Notes: generated by a model from the sequence alone, not told the origin. 64,000 nt of DNA from Physcomitrium patens (GCF_000002425.4 NC_037271.1:6586374-6650373), one strand, 5' to 3'. Shown: positions 35,849 to 48,111, counted from the first letter of the stretch. Numbers and translations are program-made.

Positions 35849-38800
35849 ATAATAGGAACCGTGCGGCTAGACAGTGAAATATCGCAACAACAACCAGGTT
35901 CCTTTCTTTCCGCTCAACCTCCCTTTGTTTTACAATTCCTTTACTTATTGGCCCTCAGAAACTGAGAACCTTAGCATTATTAGATTCAGGAGCATCTCCT
36001 TGTTTCTTAGACGAAGAATTCGTAAGGCGTCATAAGATCCCTTTAGTACAAAAATCCAAACCTGTTCACGTTGAGGTCATAAATGGACGACCTTTATTGT
36101 CTGGTAGTGTCATCCATGAATCAAAACCTATAGAAGTGACGTTTAAGGACTATAGTAGTCATATTATTTTCAATATTATTAGAACCCCATCAAATCCTGT
36201 TATTCTTGGTCTTTTCTGGTTGGAAAAGCATAACCCATCCATAGATTGGAAGTTGCAGAAGATGACCTTTCCCACAAAATCACCCAAGAGCAAGCCTGGT
36301 AGAAAACCCCGAATAGAGAAATCCTTATTTATTGGAGCAAGAGCGTTTATAAGATTGTCCAAGAGAGGCACACCGTTTGCTATTTATGCGGCTCCAACTA
36401 CCGGAAAGAAGATCTTGACAACAAGTATACCAGAGCAATATAAGGATTTTAAAGACGTGTTTCAAAAGAAAAATGCCGACATGCTATCGAAACACAGACC
36501 ATATGATTGTGCCATAGACTTATAAGAAGGAGCACAACCGCCTTTTGGTTCAATCTACAATCTATCGCAGATGGAGTTGGCGGAGTTGCGGAAGTACATC
36601 GACGAGAATCTAGCCAAGAACTTCATCCGTCATTCAAAATCGTCAACTGGAGCACCTATCTTATTTGTGAAGAAGAAAGATGGCTCGTTGCGGATGTGCG
36701 TGGACTATCGAGGCCTCAACAAGGTAACAAAGAAGAATCATTACCCGTTACCCTTGATTTTTGGTCTCTTAGAACAACTTAGACATGCAAGGATCTTTAC
36801 AAAAATTGATCTAAGGGGAGCTTACAACCTCGTACGAATCAAGGAAGGAGATGAGTGGAAGACAGTGTTCCGTACAAGGTATGGCCATTTTGAATATAAT
36901 GTCATGCCTTTTGGTCTTACCAATGCTCCAACGGTCTTTCAACATATGATGAATGACATTTTCCGAGAGTACCTTGATGATTTTGTTGTCATCTATTTGG
37001 ATGATATTTTGATATTGTCCAAAAATGAGGAAGAGCATGAAAAACACGTTCATTTGGTATTGGGAAAACTACGCGAGCGAAGACTATATGACAAGTTGGA
37101 GAAGTATTTATTTCACTAAATAGAGATGGGGTTTCTGGGATTCATTGTGACTACGAAAGGCTTGAAGATGGATCCCAAGAAGGTGGAAGCAATTGTGTCT
37201 TGAGAGGTTCCGAAGATGATTAGAGACGTACAATGCTTTCTTGGTTTTGCCAACTTCTATCGGATCTTTATCAAGAATTACTCTCAAGTTGCTACTCCTC
37301 TCACTCGGTTGACATGCAAGGATAAGCTGGAATGGGGACCTCTAGCAGAGAAGGCGTTTCAAAACCTGAAGACCGCATTTACTACGGCTCCAATCTTGGT
37401 ACATCCAGACTTTACAAAGGCCTTCTATTTAGAAATTGATGCTTTGGATTTTGCTTTGAGAGCTGTACTTTCACAAATGGGAGAAGACAAGAAGCTCCAT
37501 CCGGTTGCATTCTATTCTCGAAAGTTCTTTGTTACTGAAATCAATTATGAGATCCACGATAAAGAACTTCTTGTTATAGTGGATTCTTTCCAAGAATGGC
37601 ATCACTTTCTTGAAGGAGCTGCACATCCAGTGACCGTATACACAGATCACAAGAATTTGGAGTATTTTATGTCGGCTCGAGTTCTAAATCGACGTCAAGC
37701 TCGATGGAATATGTTGCTATTTAGGTTCGATTTTATTATCACTTATCGACTTGGAAAGCAGCAAGGACTATCTGATGCCTTATGGAAGAGATCATATCTT
37801 GTACCAAAGGCTGGAGAAGCAGCGTTTGATCAACAATGTACGACATTGTTGAAGCCAAAGTAATTTCAGCTTTGCGCTACTATTATGCCAATTGATGTTG
37901 ACTTCCTGAATCAGGTACGTGCCGTAACCATTGAAGATTCAGTAGCCATTGATATTAAGCAGTGTGCCAATGATGACAAGTTCAAGGTGGAGGGAGATCT
38001 TTTATACTTTGAAGCATGGTTATATATCCCAAAAGGACCAGCATGACTCCGAGTTCTTCAATCTCGCCACGATTTTCCAGCTACGGGACATTTTAGATTC
38101 AACAAGACCTTAGAGCTTATTTCTCGAGATTTTTGGTGGCTCCAAATGTGGAAGGATGTGAAAGATTTTGTCTTCTCCTACGACATCTGTTCAAGATCCA
38201 AGAATCCTCGGCATCGCCCTTATGGACTCTTATAGCCATTGCCGATTCCACGTCGACCATGGTCTTCAATTTCCATGGACTTCATCACGGACTTGCCATC
38301 ATCGAACTCATTTGACAGCATCTTTGTCGTGGTAGATCGGCTTACAAAAATGGCACACTTTGTCCCTTACAAGAAGACATCGTCCAGTGAAGTCATAGCA
38401 AGGCTCTTTCTCAATAATGTGTATCGATATCATGGACTACCAGATGATATCGTATCAGATCGAGGAACCCAGTTCGTATCAAAGTTTTGGAGATCTCTCT
38501 TTGAGATACTGAAGGTGGATATCAAGCTTTCTTCGGCTTTTCATCCTCAAATTGATGGTCAAATGGAACGGATGAACCAAGTCTTGGAACAATACTTACG
38601 ATGCAGCATCAACTATCAACAAGACGATTGGACCACATATTTGCCGCTAGCCGAGTTTGCATATAACAACACCCTCCATGCGTCGACTCAATACACACCA
38701 TTCTTTTCCAACTATGGGTATCATCCAAAGCTTGATTTATTGAATCCATCAATAAATAACAATCCAACAGCTGAAGGATTTACGAAACAACTATCAGAGC

Positions 38801-39333
38801 TTCAAAATATGTTGAAGCTTCAATTACAATCTGCTCAAGAATCCTACAAGGCGTCTGCAGATAGATTTCGGAATCAAGCACCTACTTTCAAAATTGGAGA
38901 TAAAGCATGGCTTCTCCAACGGAACATCAAGACCAAGCGACCATGTGATAAGTTGGACTATCGAATATTGGGACCATTTATCATCCAAAAGCAAATCAAT
39001 CCAGTGGCGTACCGTCTGGAATTACCGGCTTCTATGAAGGTACATCCAATCTTTCATGTTTCTTTGTTGGAGTCTTATCGAGAGTCATCTTTTCCTAGAA
39101 GATTGTAATGTTCGCCACCTAGTATTGAGATTGAGAACCACGAGGAATACGAGGTTGAAAAGGTACTGGATTCTCGACGAAGGTGGGGCAAGTTAGAGTA
39201 TCTTGTTCATTGGTGCGGCTACAACATTAATGAGCGAACGTATGAGCCAGCTGAAAATCTCACCAATGCACCGCAAAAGGTACAGGAGTTTCATCAACAA
39301 CATCCTCATAAATCTAAGCCGATTCGACAATAG
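35844..39333 (+). pseudogene. Element F pol: protease, RT, RNase H, integrase, chromodomain
   Basis: Protease DSGA at 35983-35991; RT with VYR/YLDD at 36994-37005; RNase H (LEIDALDFALRAVL) from about 37430. The integrase zinc finger (38060-38210) has SYDIC in place of the first Cys pair. The core has D 38278, D 38458 and E 38566 (D,D35E). The chromodomain (about 39142-39309, EYEVEKVLDSRRR...LEYLVHW) recognises methylated histone H3 and directs insertion in this class. The stop is TAG 39331. Nonsense codons at 37117, 37201, 37861, 38044, 38233 and 39106 mostly match C-to-T or G-to-A change at Gln, Arg or Trp. One frameshift lies near 35960. Confidence 0.9.
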
Positions 39334-39464
39334 CTTCTTTCTGAAGCTTGCTCACCCAAAAATATAAGAAAGAGAGAGAGCACCACCACAATTCGTAGTT
39401 GATGTAGTTATTTTCTCCAAGATAAAATAGAATTTTTTCAGTAGCCATAGTTTGGTCTTCTGAT

Positions 39465-39818
39465 ATGGATAGCCAAGAGATAGATACTATGCCAGTCAGA
39501 TTATCTCAACCAACTAGTTCACGAAGGCGACCCCGAGATGAAGAACCACCTGCACCATGACGACGACGGAGGATACTAAGTAACCGATCACTGGTGATTG
39601 TATTTGAGTCCGAGCCTCTTTACGATGGTCAACCAGAAGGCATATTTGTAAGACAATTTCACAATGAAGACACGGAAGTTCTTGCTTGGTCAGAAGTTGA
39701 AGGAGTGGGCCACTACCATTGGCTTTAAGGGCCGATGAACTACTTACCTCGTGAACAACAATTGGAGTTCATAGCAGACGTTATGCGACAAATCTTCATT
39801 TTCTTGCGTTGGTACTGA
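39465..39818 (+). pseudogene. ORF3 of element F: conserved small ORF between chromodomain and 3' LTR
   Basis: ATG 39465 to TGA 39816-39818, 117 codons, 131 bases downstream of the pol stop. TGA at 39558 and TAA at 39726 interrupt it, both in positions where Arg and Gln would fit (CGA, CAA). The N-terminal part is basic (RLSQP, then SSRRRPRDEE). The middle is hydrophobic/acidic and the C-terminal block is GHYHWL-GPMNYLPREQQLEF-A. The same order of blocks (RLSQP, then HYRWLRGPINHL, then REQ) is found in E2. No signal peptide or membrane segment is visible, so it is not an envelope-type protein. Function unknown. Confidence 0.7.
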
Positions 39819-39852
39819 TTGATAACAACATTGCTTCTCAGAGACCTTGAAG

Positions 39853-39868
39853 CTAAAAGAGGAGGTGG
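39853..39868 (+). other. Polypurine tract of F
   Basis: Purine-rich AAAAGAGGAGGTGG runs directly up to the LTR start TGTTAAGG, which fixes the 3' LTR start at 39869. Confidence 0.75.
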
Positions 39869-40284
39869 TGTTAAGGACATAGTCCTTAGAACCTTCTAGA
39901 GACAAGTTTCTAGAACCTTCTAGAGACAAGCTTCTAGAACCTTCTAGAAGCAAGTCTCTGGAACCTTCTAGAAGCTTCTTAGTTGGTAGAAGATGTTAGA
40001 GACATAGTCCTTAGAACCTTCTAGAGATAAGTTTCTAGAACCTTCTGGAAGCAAGTCTCTGGAACCTTCTAGAAGCTTCCTAGTTGGTAGAAGTTGCTTG
40101 AAAAGCTTCCTAAATAGGAGTATATATTGGAATCGAGGCTGAAGAGTTCTTCAGTCTCGACAACACATCTCTTGGAGCTCTAGCTCACCTGTCTGGTGTT
40201 GTTCTCATCTGATTAATCTAGTTCTTGCTTGTTCTTCTTGAACTTCTTATTAGATCTCGAGTCTGTATTTCTGTGTCCGTGACA
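39869..40284 (+). repeat. 3' LTR of F (416 bp) with 125-bp internal duplication
   Basis: 39994-40284 aligns to the whole 291-bp 5' LTR. 39869-39993 is an extra copy of the first 125 bp. The duplicated part carries the heat-shock-like motifs (perfect four-block runs at 39932-39949 and 39961-39978), so the 3' LTR has about twice as many as the 5' LTR. Confidence 0.9.
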
Positions 40285-41104
40285 ATTTTCTATCTTAAAT
40301 AAATTTTACTTGATTGAACAAAGGCTTTTACAACTTTTTATATTTGTGGCTAGAAAGAATCTTTGGATATTAGCTAAAAAATCTTCTTGTATCCAAAATA
40401 TCATGCTATTAGAAAGTTGTGATGTGCTTGAAAAATACGTAAATGTGCTTCTCTTTCTAGAATATATAGATATCTTTTAAAATCAATTAGATTATTCTTG
40501 AACTCAAATTTGGAAGTATCATGAGTCTTAGATGAAGTATTCTTGATATCCTGAATAAGAAGATCAAAAGACATACTTGATTGATTTTGCTTAAAAAAAG
40601 TTGAATCAACAATCAATGTTGATTTCATTACTCAAAGATGAAATTATTTTGGCTTTAATAAAATTCTCCTTTGTTGATCAAAAGATGTATCTTTTTATTA
40701 TGATATAAGATAAGAATATCTAGAAAAGGTAATAGACAAACCTTATTATTTTTTTGATTAATTAGTAATATTGAATTTAAATCTTAATAAAGATATTCTC
40801 CAATGAGGTTGGTAATGATTCAAAATACATGCTAACATGAAATAATTAAGGTTCTTGTGATCTATATATATGGTGATTAGACTAGAAGTGCCTTCTCAAT
40901 AATAATATTGTTCTTGAAAAGAATCCATCATTATAAAAAGTTATTTGTCATGAATTTCATAAATAAACTTAATTGCTAAGAATTTTCTAAAATAGAAAGC
41001 TACTTGATAGAGCTTGTCATCTTCTCTTATTTGTGATAAAACAATACCCATAGCAAAATCTAATGCATTTGTTTTTATAAAAAAATACCTTAAAAAAGTA
41101 GACG
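40285..41104 (-). pseudogene. E3 integrase zinc finger and RNase H, decayed
   Basis: Continuation of E3 beyond F. The minus-strand piece 40628-40401 matches E2 44833-44660 (DLLIQDIKNTSSKTHD, where E2 has DLLVHDIKNNSSKSHD). 40640-41104 matches the E2 RNase H region. It ends at the X insertion. Confidence 0.75.
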
Positions 41105-42329
41105 TTGTCATACTATAGTTACTTATAGTATGTAAAAAACTAATTAAAACATATATTATGTTTGTAATTCTTGATGTAGATCAGAGTGGTTAGTAAGTAA
41201 ATTTAAAGAGAGTTGATATAAGAAATTTTATTTGGAGATTTATCTATTTTGATTATAGTGTTTATATTATGTAGGATTTAGATATTTAGTATAAATCTTA
41301 AGAGAAGGTTGGAAGCTAAAGATGAAATTTTAAACTATTAGAAGTCTTATTAGGAAGGATGAAAGCAAGGTATGACTGGATAAAGGCAAGGGGTGAAGAT
41401 CTTCATCCCTATTAGTCAAATGTCATGTCCAATGGACTTTAAGGAGGTTTCTGAGGCCTTATTAGAGATTAGCATTTTTTTTTGAGGTTATTTGAGCTTT
41501 AGGAGCTAGGATCAGCAAGTTTAGGTTTTTGGATATAGATTAAATGCATATTTTGTGTGATTTGGAGTTTTAATGAAGGAGTTATATGCACTTAAAGTTA
41601 AGGTGTCAATTTCGTACCTACTATCACTCTTTGGAGCATAACCTATGCTTATAAAGAGCAAAAAAAGATCGGTAATTAGCATTGAAGAGAGCACTTTTTT
41701 AGATACACTTTTCATATATATATATTTGATAAATTCTAAGTCTAAATAAAAGAATTATAAGGCATTGAAGATAGCACATGTAATTCAAAGACAATAAGTG
41801 AGTTGTTTTTTTGATAACAATGATTGGAACCATATCTTGAGTTTTTGGATGAAGTTTTAGCTCAAAATTTCTATAAATATGTGTTATTAGGTTAAAAAGC
41901 TATAGATCAAAGTTTCATAGTACTAAAGTATTCACTTTGAGAGATATGAAGATAATTATATGTGGATGTTTGTAAGCAAGGATTTGAAGCTATTATTAGG
42001 ATTTTAGTAATATCTCAAGATTCGTAGCAAATTTTAAATTGAAATTTTTTTTAGTAGTTGTTGAAAGTATATTAATACTTCATATAAAATTTTAGTTTGT
42101 TTGGATAATTAGATCGTGAGATATAAACTATTGAAGTTCTAAAATAATTTTCATAAGGATATATAAAATTTTAAGATATTTTATCATATATTGGAATGTT
42201 TTTTTGTACTTAGGCTTATGTTTTGATATAATTGCCTTAAAAGAAAAAAATTTATATATATAAACTTGGAACTTTAATATCTTAGACTTGATTGAGTATT
42301 TAGTGGTAGCTAAAAGGCCATCGCTTTTT
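41105..42329. mobile_element. Insert X: unidentified non-coding insertion in E3, itself split by E2
   Basis: E3 is interrupted at 41104 and resumes at 48698. After removing E2 (42330-48672) about 1.2 kb at 41105-42329 plus 20-25 bp at 48673-48697 remain. The segment starts with TTGTCATACTATAG, has no ORF of note and matches no other part of the window that I could find. It could be a solo LTR (TG...CA ends) of an unrelated family. Confidence 0.5.
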
Positions 42330-42870
42330 TGTCAAGGACAAGAACTCGATGAAAAATCAATTGAGACAAGTGAGCCTTCACTCAAAGAGAGGTAACAAAA
42401 TATATATAAACAAGGATATATATTGAAAGAGAATCTGGAATGGCTATTGCCAAAAGACAAGAAAACTAGAGACCCTTGAAACTAGATTAGAAGCAAGAAA
42501 GGAGTTGACAAGAGTGAAGAAGGCTTCACTCTTGTCTCTATATAAACTATCTAACTAGGGGCTACATGGCGACGTTCTATAGGACCTCCAATATGTGTTG
42601 ACTTTGTAGGATACCTGCCTTGACTTACAAGGCAAGTTCTTCTACGTGTGGACCACATAGTTAGCTTGATCTTCAAGCTAACAACATGTGTGGCACATGG
42701 CTAACTTGTTGACCACGTTTCTAATCCAAAAAGACAATTAAAGACACCTATGAAGTCAAAGCACCATCTATGAAGCTTTTAGGAAGCTTCCATATTAAAT
42801 ACTATAGAATTAACTTATTTTTACCTACTTATATATGTAATTATTAGTTTATATGAGTATGTCCATGACA
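42330..42870 (-). repeat. 3' LTR of E2
   Basis: Plus-strand ends TGTCAAGGAC and CCATGACA. A GAAGCTTTTAGGAAGCTTCC stretch near 42772-42792 resembles spaced GAA/TTC heat-shock blocks. Confidence 0.9.
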
Positions 42871-42884
42871 TTATCCCCCCTTCT
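42871..42884 (-). other. Polypurine tract of E2
   Basis: The minus strand reads AGAAGGGGGGATAA directly before the LTR. Confidence 0.75.
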
Positions 42885-42911
42885 ACGGACGAGTTCCACG
42901 CGGAGCGGTCA

Positions 42912-43334
42912 TCATATGTTGAGAAAATCTCTGATGCGACAAATTATATTCGCCACATATTCTGATCTTTGTTCTCTTCGAAGATGATTGATAGGGCCTC
43001 TCAACCATCGGTAGTGTCTTATACCAAGGTGGGAAGACCACCTAGTTATTTGATCATTGTTGAGGCCTTCATAACTTCCTTCGAATAGAACATTTGAAAC
43101 ACCATAAGGAGTTGTTCCTATCTCTAGCAAAATCAACTAACATCAGAAGTCCCTTCCTAAATTGTGATATCAAACGTGTTGTATCTCTCCATCTATTCAA
43201 GGAAAAATATGTCGTTCTTGAAGATCTTCATCTCGATTGTGTCGTCTTGAAGGTTGTGACAATCGTAATATGTAGTCCGATAGGTCAGCAAATGAAGGCT
43301 CTTGAGTCGAATCCATTGGTTGTTGGTTCTCCAT
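42912..43334 (-). pseudogene. ORF3 of element E2: conserved small ORF downstream of chromodomain
   Basis: ATG 43334-43332 to TGA 42914-42912, 141 codons, beginning 94 bases after the pol stop (43429). It has four internal stops, at least one explained by CGA to TGA. N-terminal half is polar with RLSQPSRRHNRDEDLQ. The C-terminal half has NVLFEGSYEG, then HYRWLRGPINHLRREQRSEY and VANIICRIRDFLNI. F ORF3 matches at RLSQP, HY-WL-GP-N-L-REQ and the E-[FY]-[IV]-A pattern. E3 has the same 141-codon length. No known domain recognised. Alternatives are a non-coding 3' region that happens to align, which the shared frame speaks against. Confidence 0.7.
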
Positions 43335-43428
43335 CTCTTGAGCGTCACAACTACAAAGAAGCTAAAAACAAGAATTGAAAGTATAATGTTATCTTGCCTA
43401 GATGTTGTTTCTTTTATAAAGAAGGTTT

Positions 43429-46400
43429 TCATCTTGATTTTGATGGATGTCGTCGATGAAAAGCCTCCACTGCCTTTGATGCATTTACAAGATTCTTTAT
43501 TGGCTCCCATGTGCATTCACTAATACCATATCCATGCCAATGGACAAGATATTCTAATATTTTGGCGCCGCCTTGAATCTAAGACTTCTTCTACTTCAAA
43601 TTCTTCATTATTGTCCACTTCTATAGAAGGAGGTAGAGCTTGTCGTCTTCTTGGTTTGTCCACTATCTTGTATGGTTTAAGAAGAGACATGTAAAATACT
43701 GGATGGATTTTCATTGACTCCGGTAGATGTAAACGATATGCAAATGGATTAATTTGTACAAAAATAGAAAATGGTCTCAGCCTTTGATAGTCCAACTTGT
43801 CACAAATACGAGTGGTCTTGATATTGTGACGAAGTGGCCATACCTTATCACCTAAGAGGAATGGTGGTTGTTCCTTTCGATAGACATCCACATTGACCTT
43901 TTGTTGTTCTTGAGCCTCTTTTAACTGCGCCTTCATCGTTGCATGTAGCTCTGATAAATGAATCGCCAAATCTTTCGCAGCAGGATTATCAACTTTTGAA
44001 AAGTCAAAAGTATCAAGTCGTGGATGATAACCATAATTAGCAAAGAAAGGTGTTTGTTTTATAGAAGAATGTACTGTGTTATTGTAAGTAAACTCTGCCA
44101 ATGGCAAAAGAGTTGTCCAATCATCTTCTTGGTAGTTAATGGTACATCTTAAATATTGCTCCAAAACTTGATTAATACGCTCCGTTTGTCCATCAGTTTG
44201 AGGATGGAATGCCAAAGATAGTTTTATATCCACTTTTAGAATCTTGAAAAGAGTCTGCCAAAATCTTAATACAAATTGAGTTCCCCTATTTGATATAATA
44301 TCCTTGGGTAATCCATGATAGCGATAGATATTGTCAAGAAAGAGCTTAGCTGTTTCTTCACCTGTGATAGATTTTGTACATGGTACAAAATGTGCCATCT
44401 TCGTAAAACAATCTACTATTACGAATATAGAATCATAAGAACCTGAGATTGGAAGATCCATGATGAAGTCCATAGAAACAGAAGACCATGGTTGTTCTGG
44501 AATGGATAATGGCTGAAGAAGTCCAAAAAATCGATGACGAGAAGTTTTTGATCTTGAGCAAACATCATATGATTGTACAAAATCTTTGGCTACCTTCCAC
44601 ATTTGAGGCCACCAAAAATCCCTAGATATCAGCTTTAAAGTCTTATTATATCCAAAATATCTTGCTATTGGAAAGTTGTGACGAGCTTGAAGAATACGTA
44701 AACGTGCTTCTCCTTCTGGAACATATAGGCATCCTTCAAAATAGAGTAAGTTGTTCCTGAATTCAAATTTAGAGGGATCATGAGATTTAGAAGAATTATT
44801 CTTGATATCATGAACAAGAAGGTCTGAAGACATACTTAACTGGACTTATTTTAGAAAAGTTAAATCAACAGTCAATGTTGATTTTATTACTTGAAGATGA
44901 AATTACTCCGGCTTCAAGAGAACCGTTCTTTGTTACTCAAAAGCTGCATCTCTTTCTTTTGGTGCAAGATAAGAACGTCTAGACAAGGCATCAAACAAAC
45001 CTTATTGTTTTCTTGGCCGATAAGTGATGATGAACTCAAATCTTGATAAAGACATGCTCCAACGAGCTTGGCGATGATTTAATACACGTGCTGACATAAA
45101 ATATTCGAGGTTCTTGTGATCCGTATACACGGTGACTGGATTGGAAGTGCCTTCTAGATAATGATGCTATTCTTGAAAAGAATCCACAATTGCAAGAAGT
45201 TCTTTATTGTGGATTTCATAATTAATTTCTGTTGCTGAGAATTTTCTTGAATGAAAGGCTATTGGATGAAGTTTGTCATCTGTTCCCATTTGTGCTAAAA
45301 TCACACCCAGAGCAAAGTCTAATGCATCTGTTTCCATAAAGAATGCTTTGAAAAAATCAACACGATACAAGATTGGTGCAGAAACAAACGCTGTCTTCAA
45401 AGATTCAAAAGCAACTTCCGCTTCTTGATTCCATTGGAGTTTGTCTTTACAAGTCAAACGTGTAAGTGGAGCTGCAAGTCGAGAGAAGTCTTTGATGAAG
45501 ATCCGATAGTAGTTGGCAAATTCCAAAAAACATTGGACATCTCTTACTGTTTTTGGAATCTTACAATCTATAATAATTTGAATTTTCTTAGGATCCATCA
45601 TAAGTCCATCATTTGAAATGATGTAACCTAAGAAATCGACTTGAGTAGTGTGGAATACACACTTTTTTATTTTGGCATAGAGTCCTGCATCTCTTAATTT
45701 TTGTAACACACGATGAACATGAAGTTCATGTTCTTCTGAATTATTAGAATAGATTAAAATGTCATCTAGATAACAGATCACAAAATCATCCAAAAACTCT
45801 CAAAAAACATCATTCATTAGATGTTGAAAAGCTGCTGGTGCATTTGTAAGTCCAAAAGGCATGACGTTGTATTCAAAATGTCCATACTTAGTTTGAAATA
45901 TAGTCTTCCATTCATCTCTTTCTTTGATGCATACTAGATTGTATGTTCCTCAAAGTTCTATTTTTGTATAGATCTTAGCTTCATTCAGTTGATCAAGAAG
46001 TCCAGATATTAAAGGTAGTGGATATCTATTCTTGATGGTAATCTTGTTGAGTCCTCGATAATCAACACACATCCGCAATGATCCATCTTTTTTCTTCACA
46101 AATAGAATTGGAGTTCTTGCCGGAGATTTAGAATGGCGTATGAAATTCTTGGCTAGATTTTCTTCAATTTATTCCTTGAGTTTAGTCAACTCATTTTGTG
46201 ATAAACTGTAGATTGGTCCGAATGGTGGTTGTGCTCCTTCTTGAAGGTCAATTGAGTAATCATAGGGATGATGTTCCTGGAGTATATCCGCATTCTTTTT
46301 TTTGAATACATCTTGAAATTCTTGATATTGGCTTGGAATACCACTTGAAGTATTATCACGAGTAGGAACAGGTGTGGCATAAATAATATATGGTGATTCT

Positions 46401-46945
46401 TTCATAGCAGCATACAAGAAAGTTTTTGCACCTATAAATACGGGTTTAATTGAATTGGACTTATGACTCTCTACTTGACTAACTACATTGTTAGTTATAC
46501 TTTTAGAGAAAGTAAGAGTTCAGGAAATCCAATCTATTTGAGGGTTGTATTTTTCTAACCACGATAAATCTAAAATGATTGGATTAGAGGGAGATCTAAT
46601 GATATTAAATACTACAAAACTATTATGACCATTGATTATTACTTCTATAGGAAGGATTTCGTGAATAATATCTCCAGAAGACAATGGACGACCATCTATG
46701 ACTTCTACATGAACAGGTTTAGTTTTCTTTACTAAAGATATGCTATGTCTTTTAGTAAATTCTTTATCTAAAAAATACGTTGAGGCTCCTGAATCTAATA
46801 AGGTAGAGACTTTGTAATGTTTAGATCCTAAATTAATATTTAATGTAAAACAAGGAGAGGGCTTTGAGGAGAGAATAGGACCTTTACTAGATGTTGTGTA
46901 AGGTTCCAACCGCACAGTCCCTATTGTAGCTAAACAAACTCATTT
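43429..46945 (-). pseudogene. Element E2 pol: protease, RT, RNase H, integrase, chromodomain
   Basis: Protease LLDSGASTYFLDKEF in 46915-46520. RT motif YLDD is at 45772-45761, in the open piece 45793-45167 which runs into RNase H (METDALDFALGVIL). Integrase with D,D,E core (SMDFIMDL, SNRGTQF with Asp changed to Asn, GQTERINQ) is in 44833-43520. The chromodomain lies at about 43612-43435 (EFEVEEVLDSRRR, then YLVHWHGY after a one-base shift, which scrambles the native frame). About five stops or shifts in all, chiefly at 45800-46160 and 44840-45160. Confidence 0.88.
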
Positions 46946-47919
46946 TCTGACATATTGTCTTCTTTTACAGCCATACTCCTCATTTTGTGATTACGTCGTT
47001 TCTTTGGACAATATTGAGCAGTCTGCTTTGGTTCTCCACAATATAAACATAATCGTTCTTGACGACGATGAATCTTTTCTTGCTCAATAAGAGGTTTGAA
47101 ACGTACTACATCAATTTGCATATCCTCTACTTTTGAATGTATGTGTTGAAGAGATGTTGGTGTTGCCATTGAATTATAGTAACGTTGAGGTCGGTTCTCA
47201 GATCAAAATTCAAAAAGATGATTGTTGCACTTCACAGCAAAGTCAATTACTTGATTCAATGTTTGAGGATCAGGTAAGTTGAGCATTAATTTTTTTACCT
47301 CATATTATAATCCGTAGAGAAATTGGTTAATAAGTGCAGCATCATCCCACTTGATATCAATTACAAGTTGTCAAAATTGTGAAGCGTACAACATTACTAA
47401 TCGATTACTTTGTCGTAAAATATGGATCTTATTGGTTGCAACACGAATTGCATCATATTCTCCATACATGGATCAAAACTCCGCTAAAAAAGCCTCTAGA
47501 TTATCCAATATTGGATCTTGTCATTCAAAAAAAGATGAAAACCACGATAGTGGTAAACCTAAAAGAAGCGTACCAATGAATCTAACTTGCGATCCTAGAG
47601 TTGGATATCTTTGGGGTTGAAGTTCAATCTCAAGTTGCACTTGATTGATAAATCCTCGAAACTTAGATCTAATGCAATCAAATTTCTCAGGTAGGGCAAT
47701 TCTTGGTTCTCTAATAATTGAAGGACATTCCACCACAGGAGAAAGGACATGGTTTGGTACAAATATTGAAGCAGCTCCAACCACTTCTATATCTTCACTT
47801 CCTGCCAATCTTATTGCTCCTTGTGGTGGTAAATTGAGTTGATGCATCACAAGCATTAATTCCCTCAATTGCTCTTGCATTTGTGCCATTGCACTCTTCA
47901 TTTCAAGAAGTTCTGCCAT
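46930..47919 (-). pseudogene. Element E2 gag
   Basis: ATG 47919-47917, the same start as E1. The first 130 codons are open, then broken near 47520-47170. The nucleocapsid (47169-46930) reads CLYCGEPKQTAQYC: Gln at the knuckle His position, as in E1. Confidence 0.8.
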
Positions 47920-48099
47920 GATAACACTTAGAAGAGAAAAGATGTCTAATATCACTTAAGACAAATAGAAGAGAGGACTTGGGAATAAAGAAAATACTAA
48001 GAACAATATCAGTTTAGAAGAGGGTAATCTGCAACTTCTAATATGCTTATATCTTATCAAGAAAAAGAGGTAATCCACTCTTAATCAAGATTAGACAAA

Positions 48100-48111
48100 G
48101 CTCTGATATTA
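48100..48111 (-). other. Primer-binding site of E2, tRNA-iMet type
   Basis: Minus strand TAATATCAGAGC, about 20 bases from the LTR end. Confidence 0.65.

Larger units (their letters stand above)
34259..40284 (+). mobile_element. Element F: chromovirus with HSE-rich LTR and ORF3, perfect target duplication
   Basis: Full-length element flanked on both sides by ATTTT (34254-34258 and 40285-40289). It carries a 5' LTR, a primer site, gag, pol with chromodomain, ORF3, a polypurine tract and a 3' LTR. It is inserted in the integrase of E3. GC content is far higher than its host element, in keeping with a later insertion. The LTRs differ at roughly 15 of 291 aligned positions by eye plus one duplication. 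All coding frames are interrupted. Confidence 0.92.
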
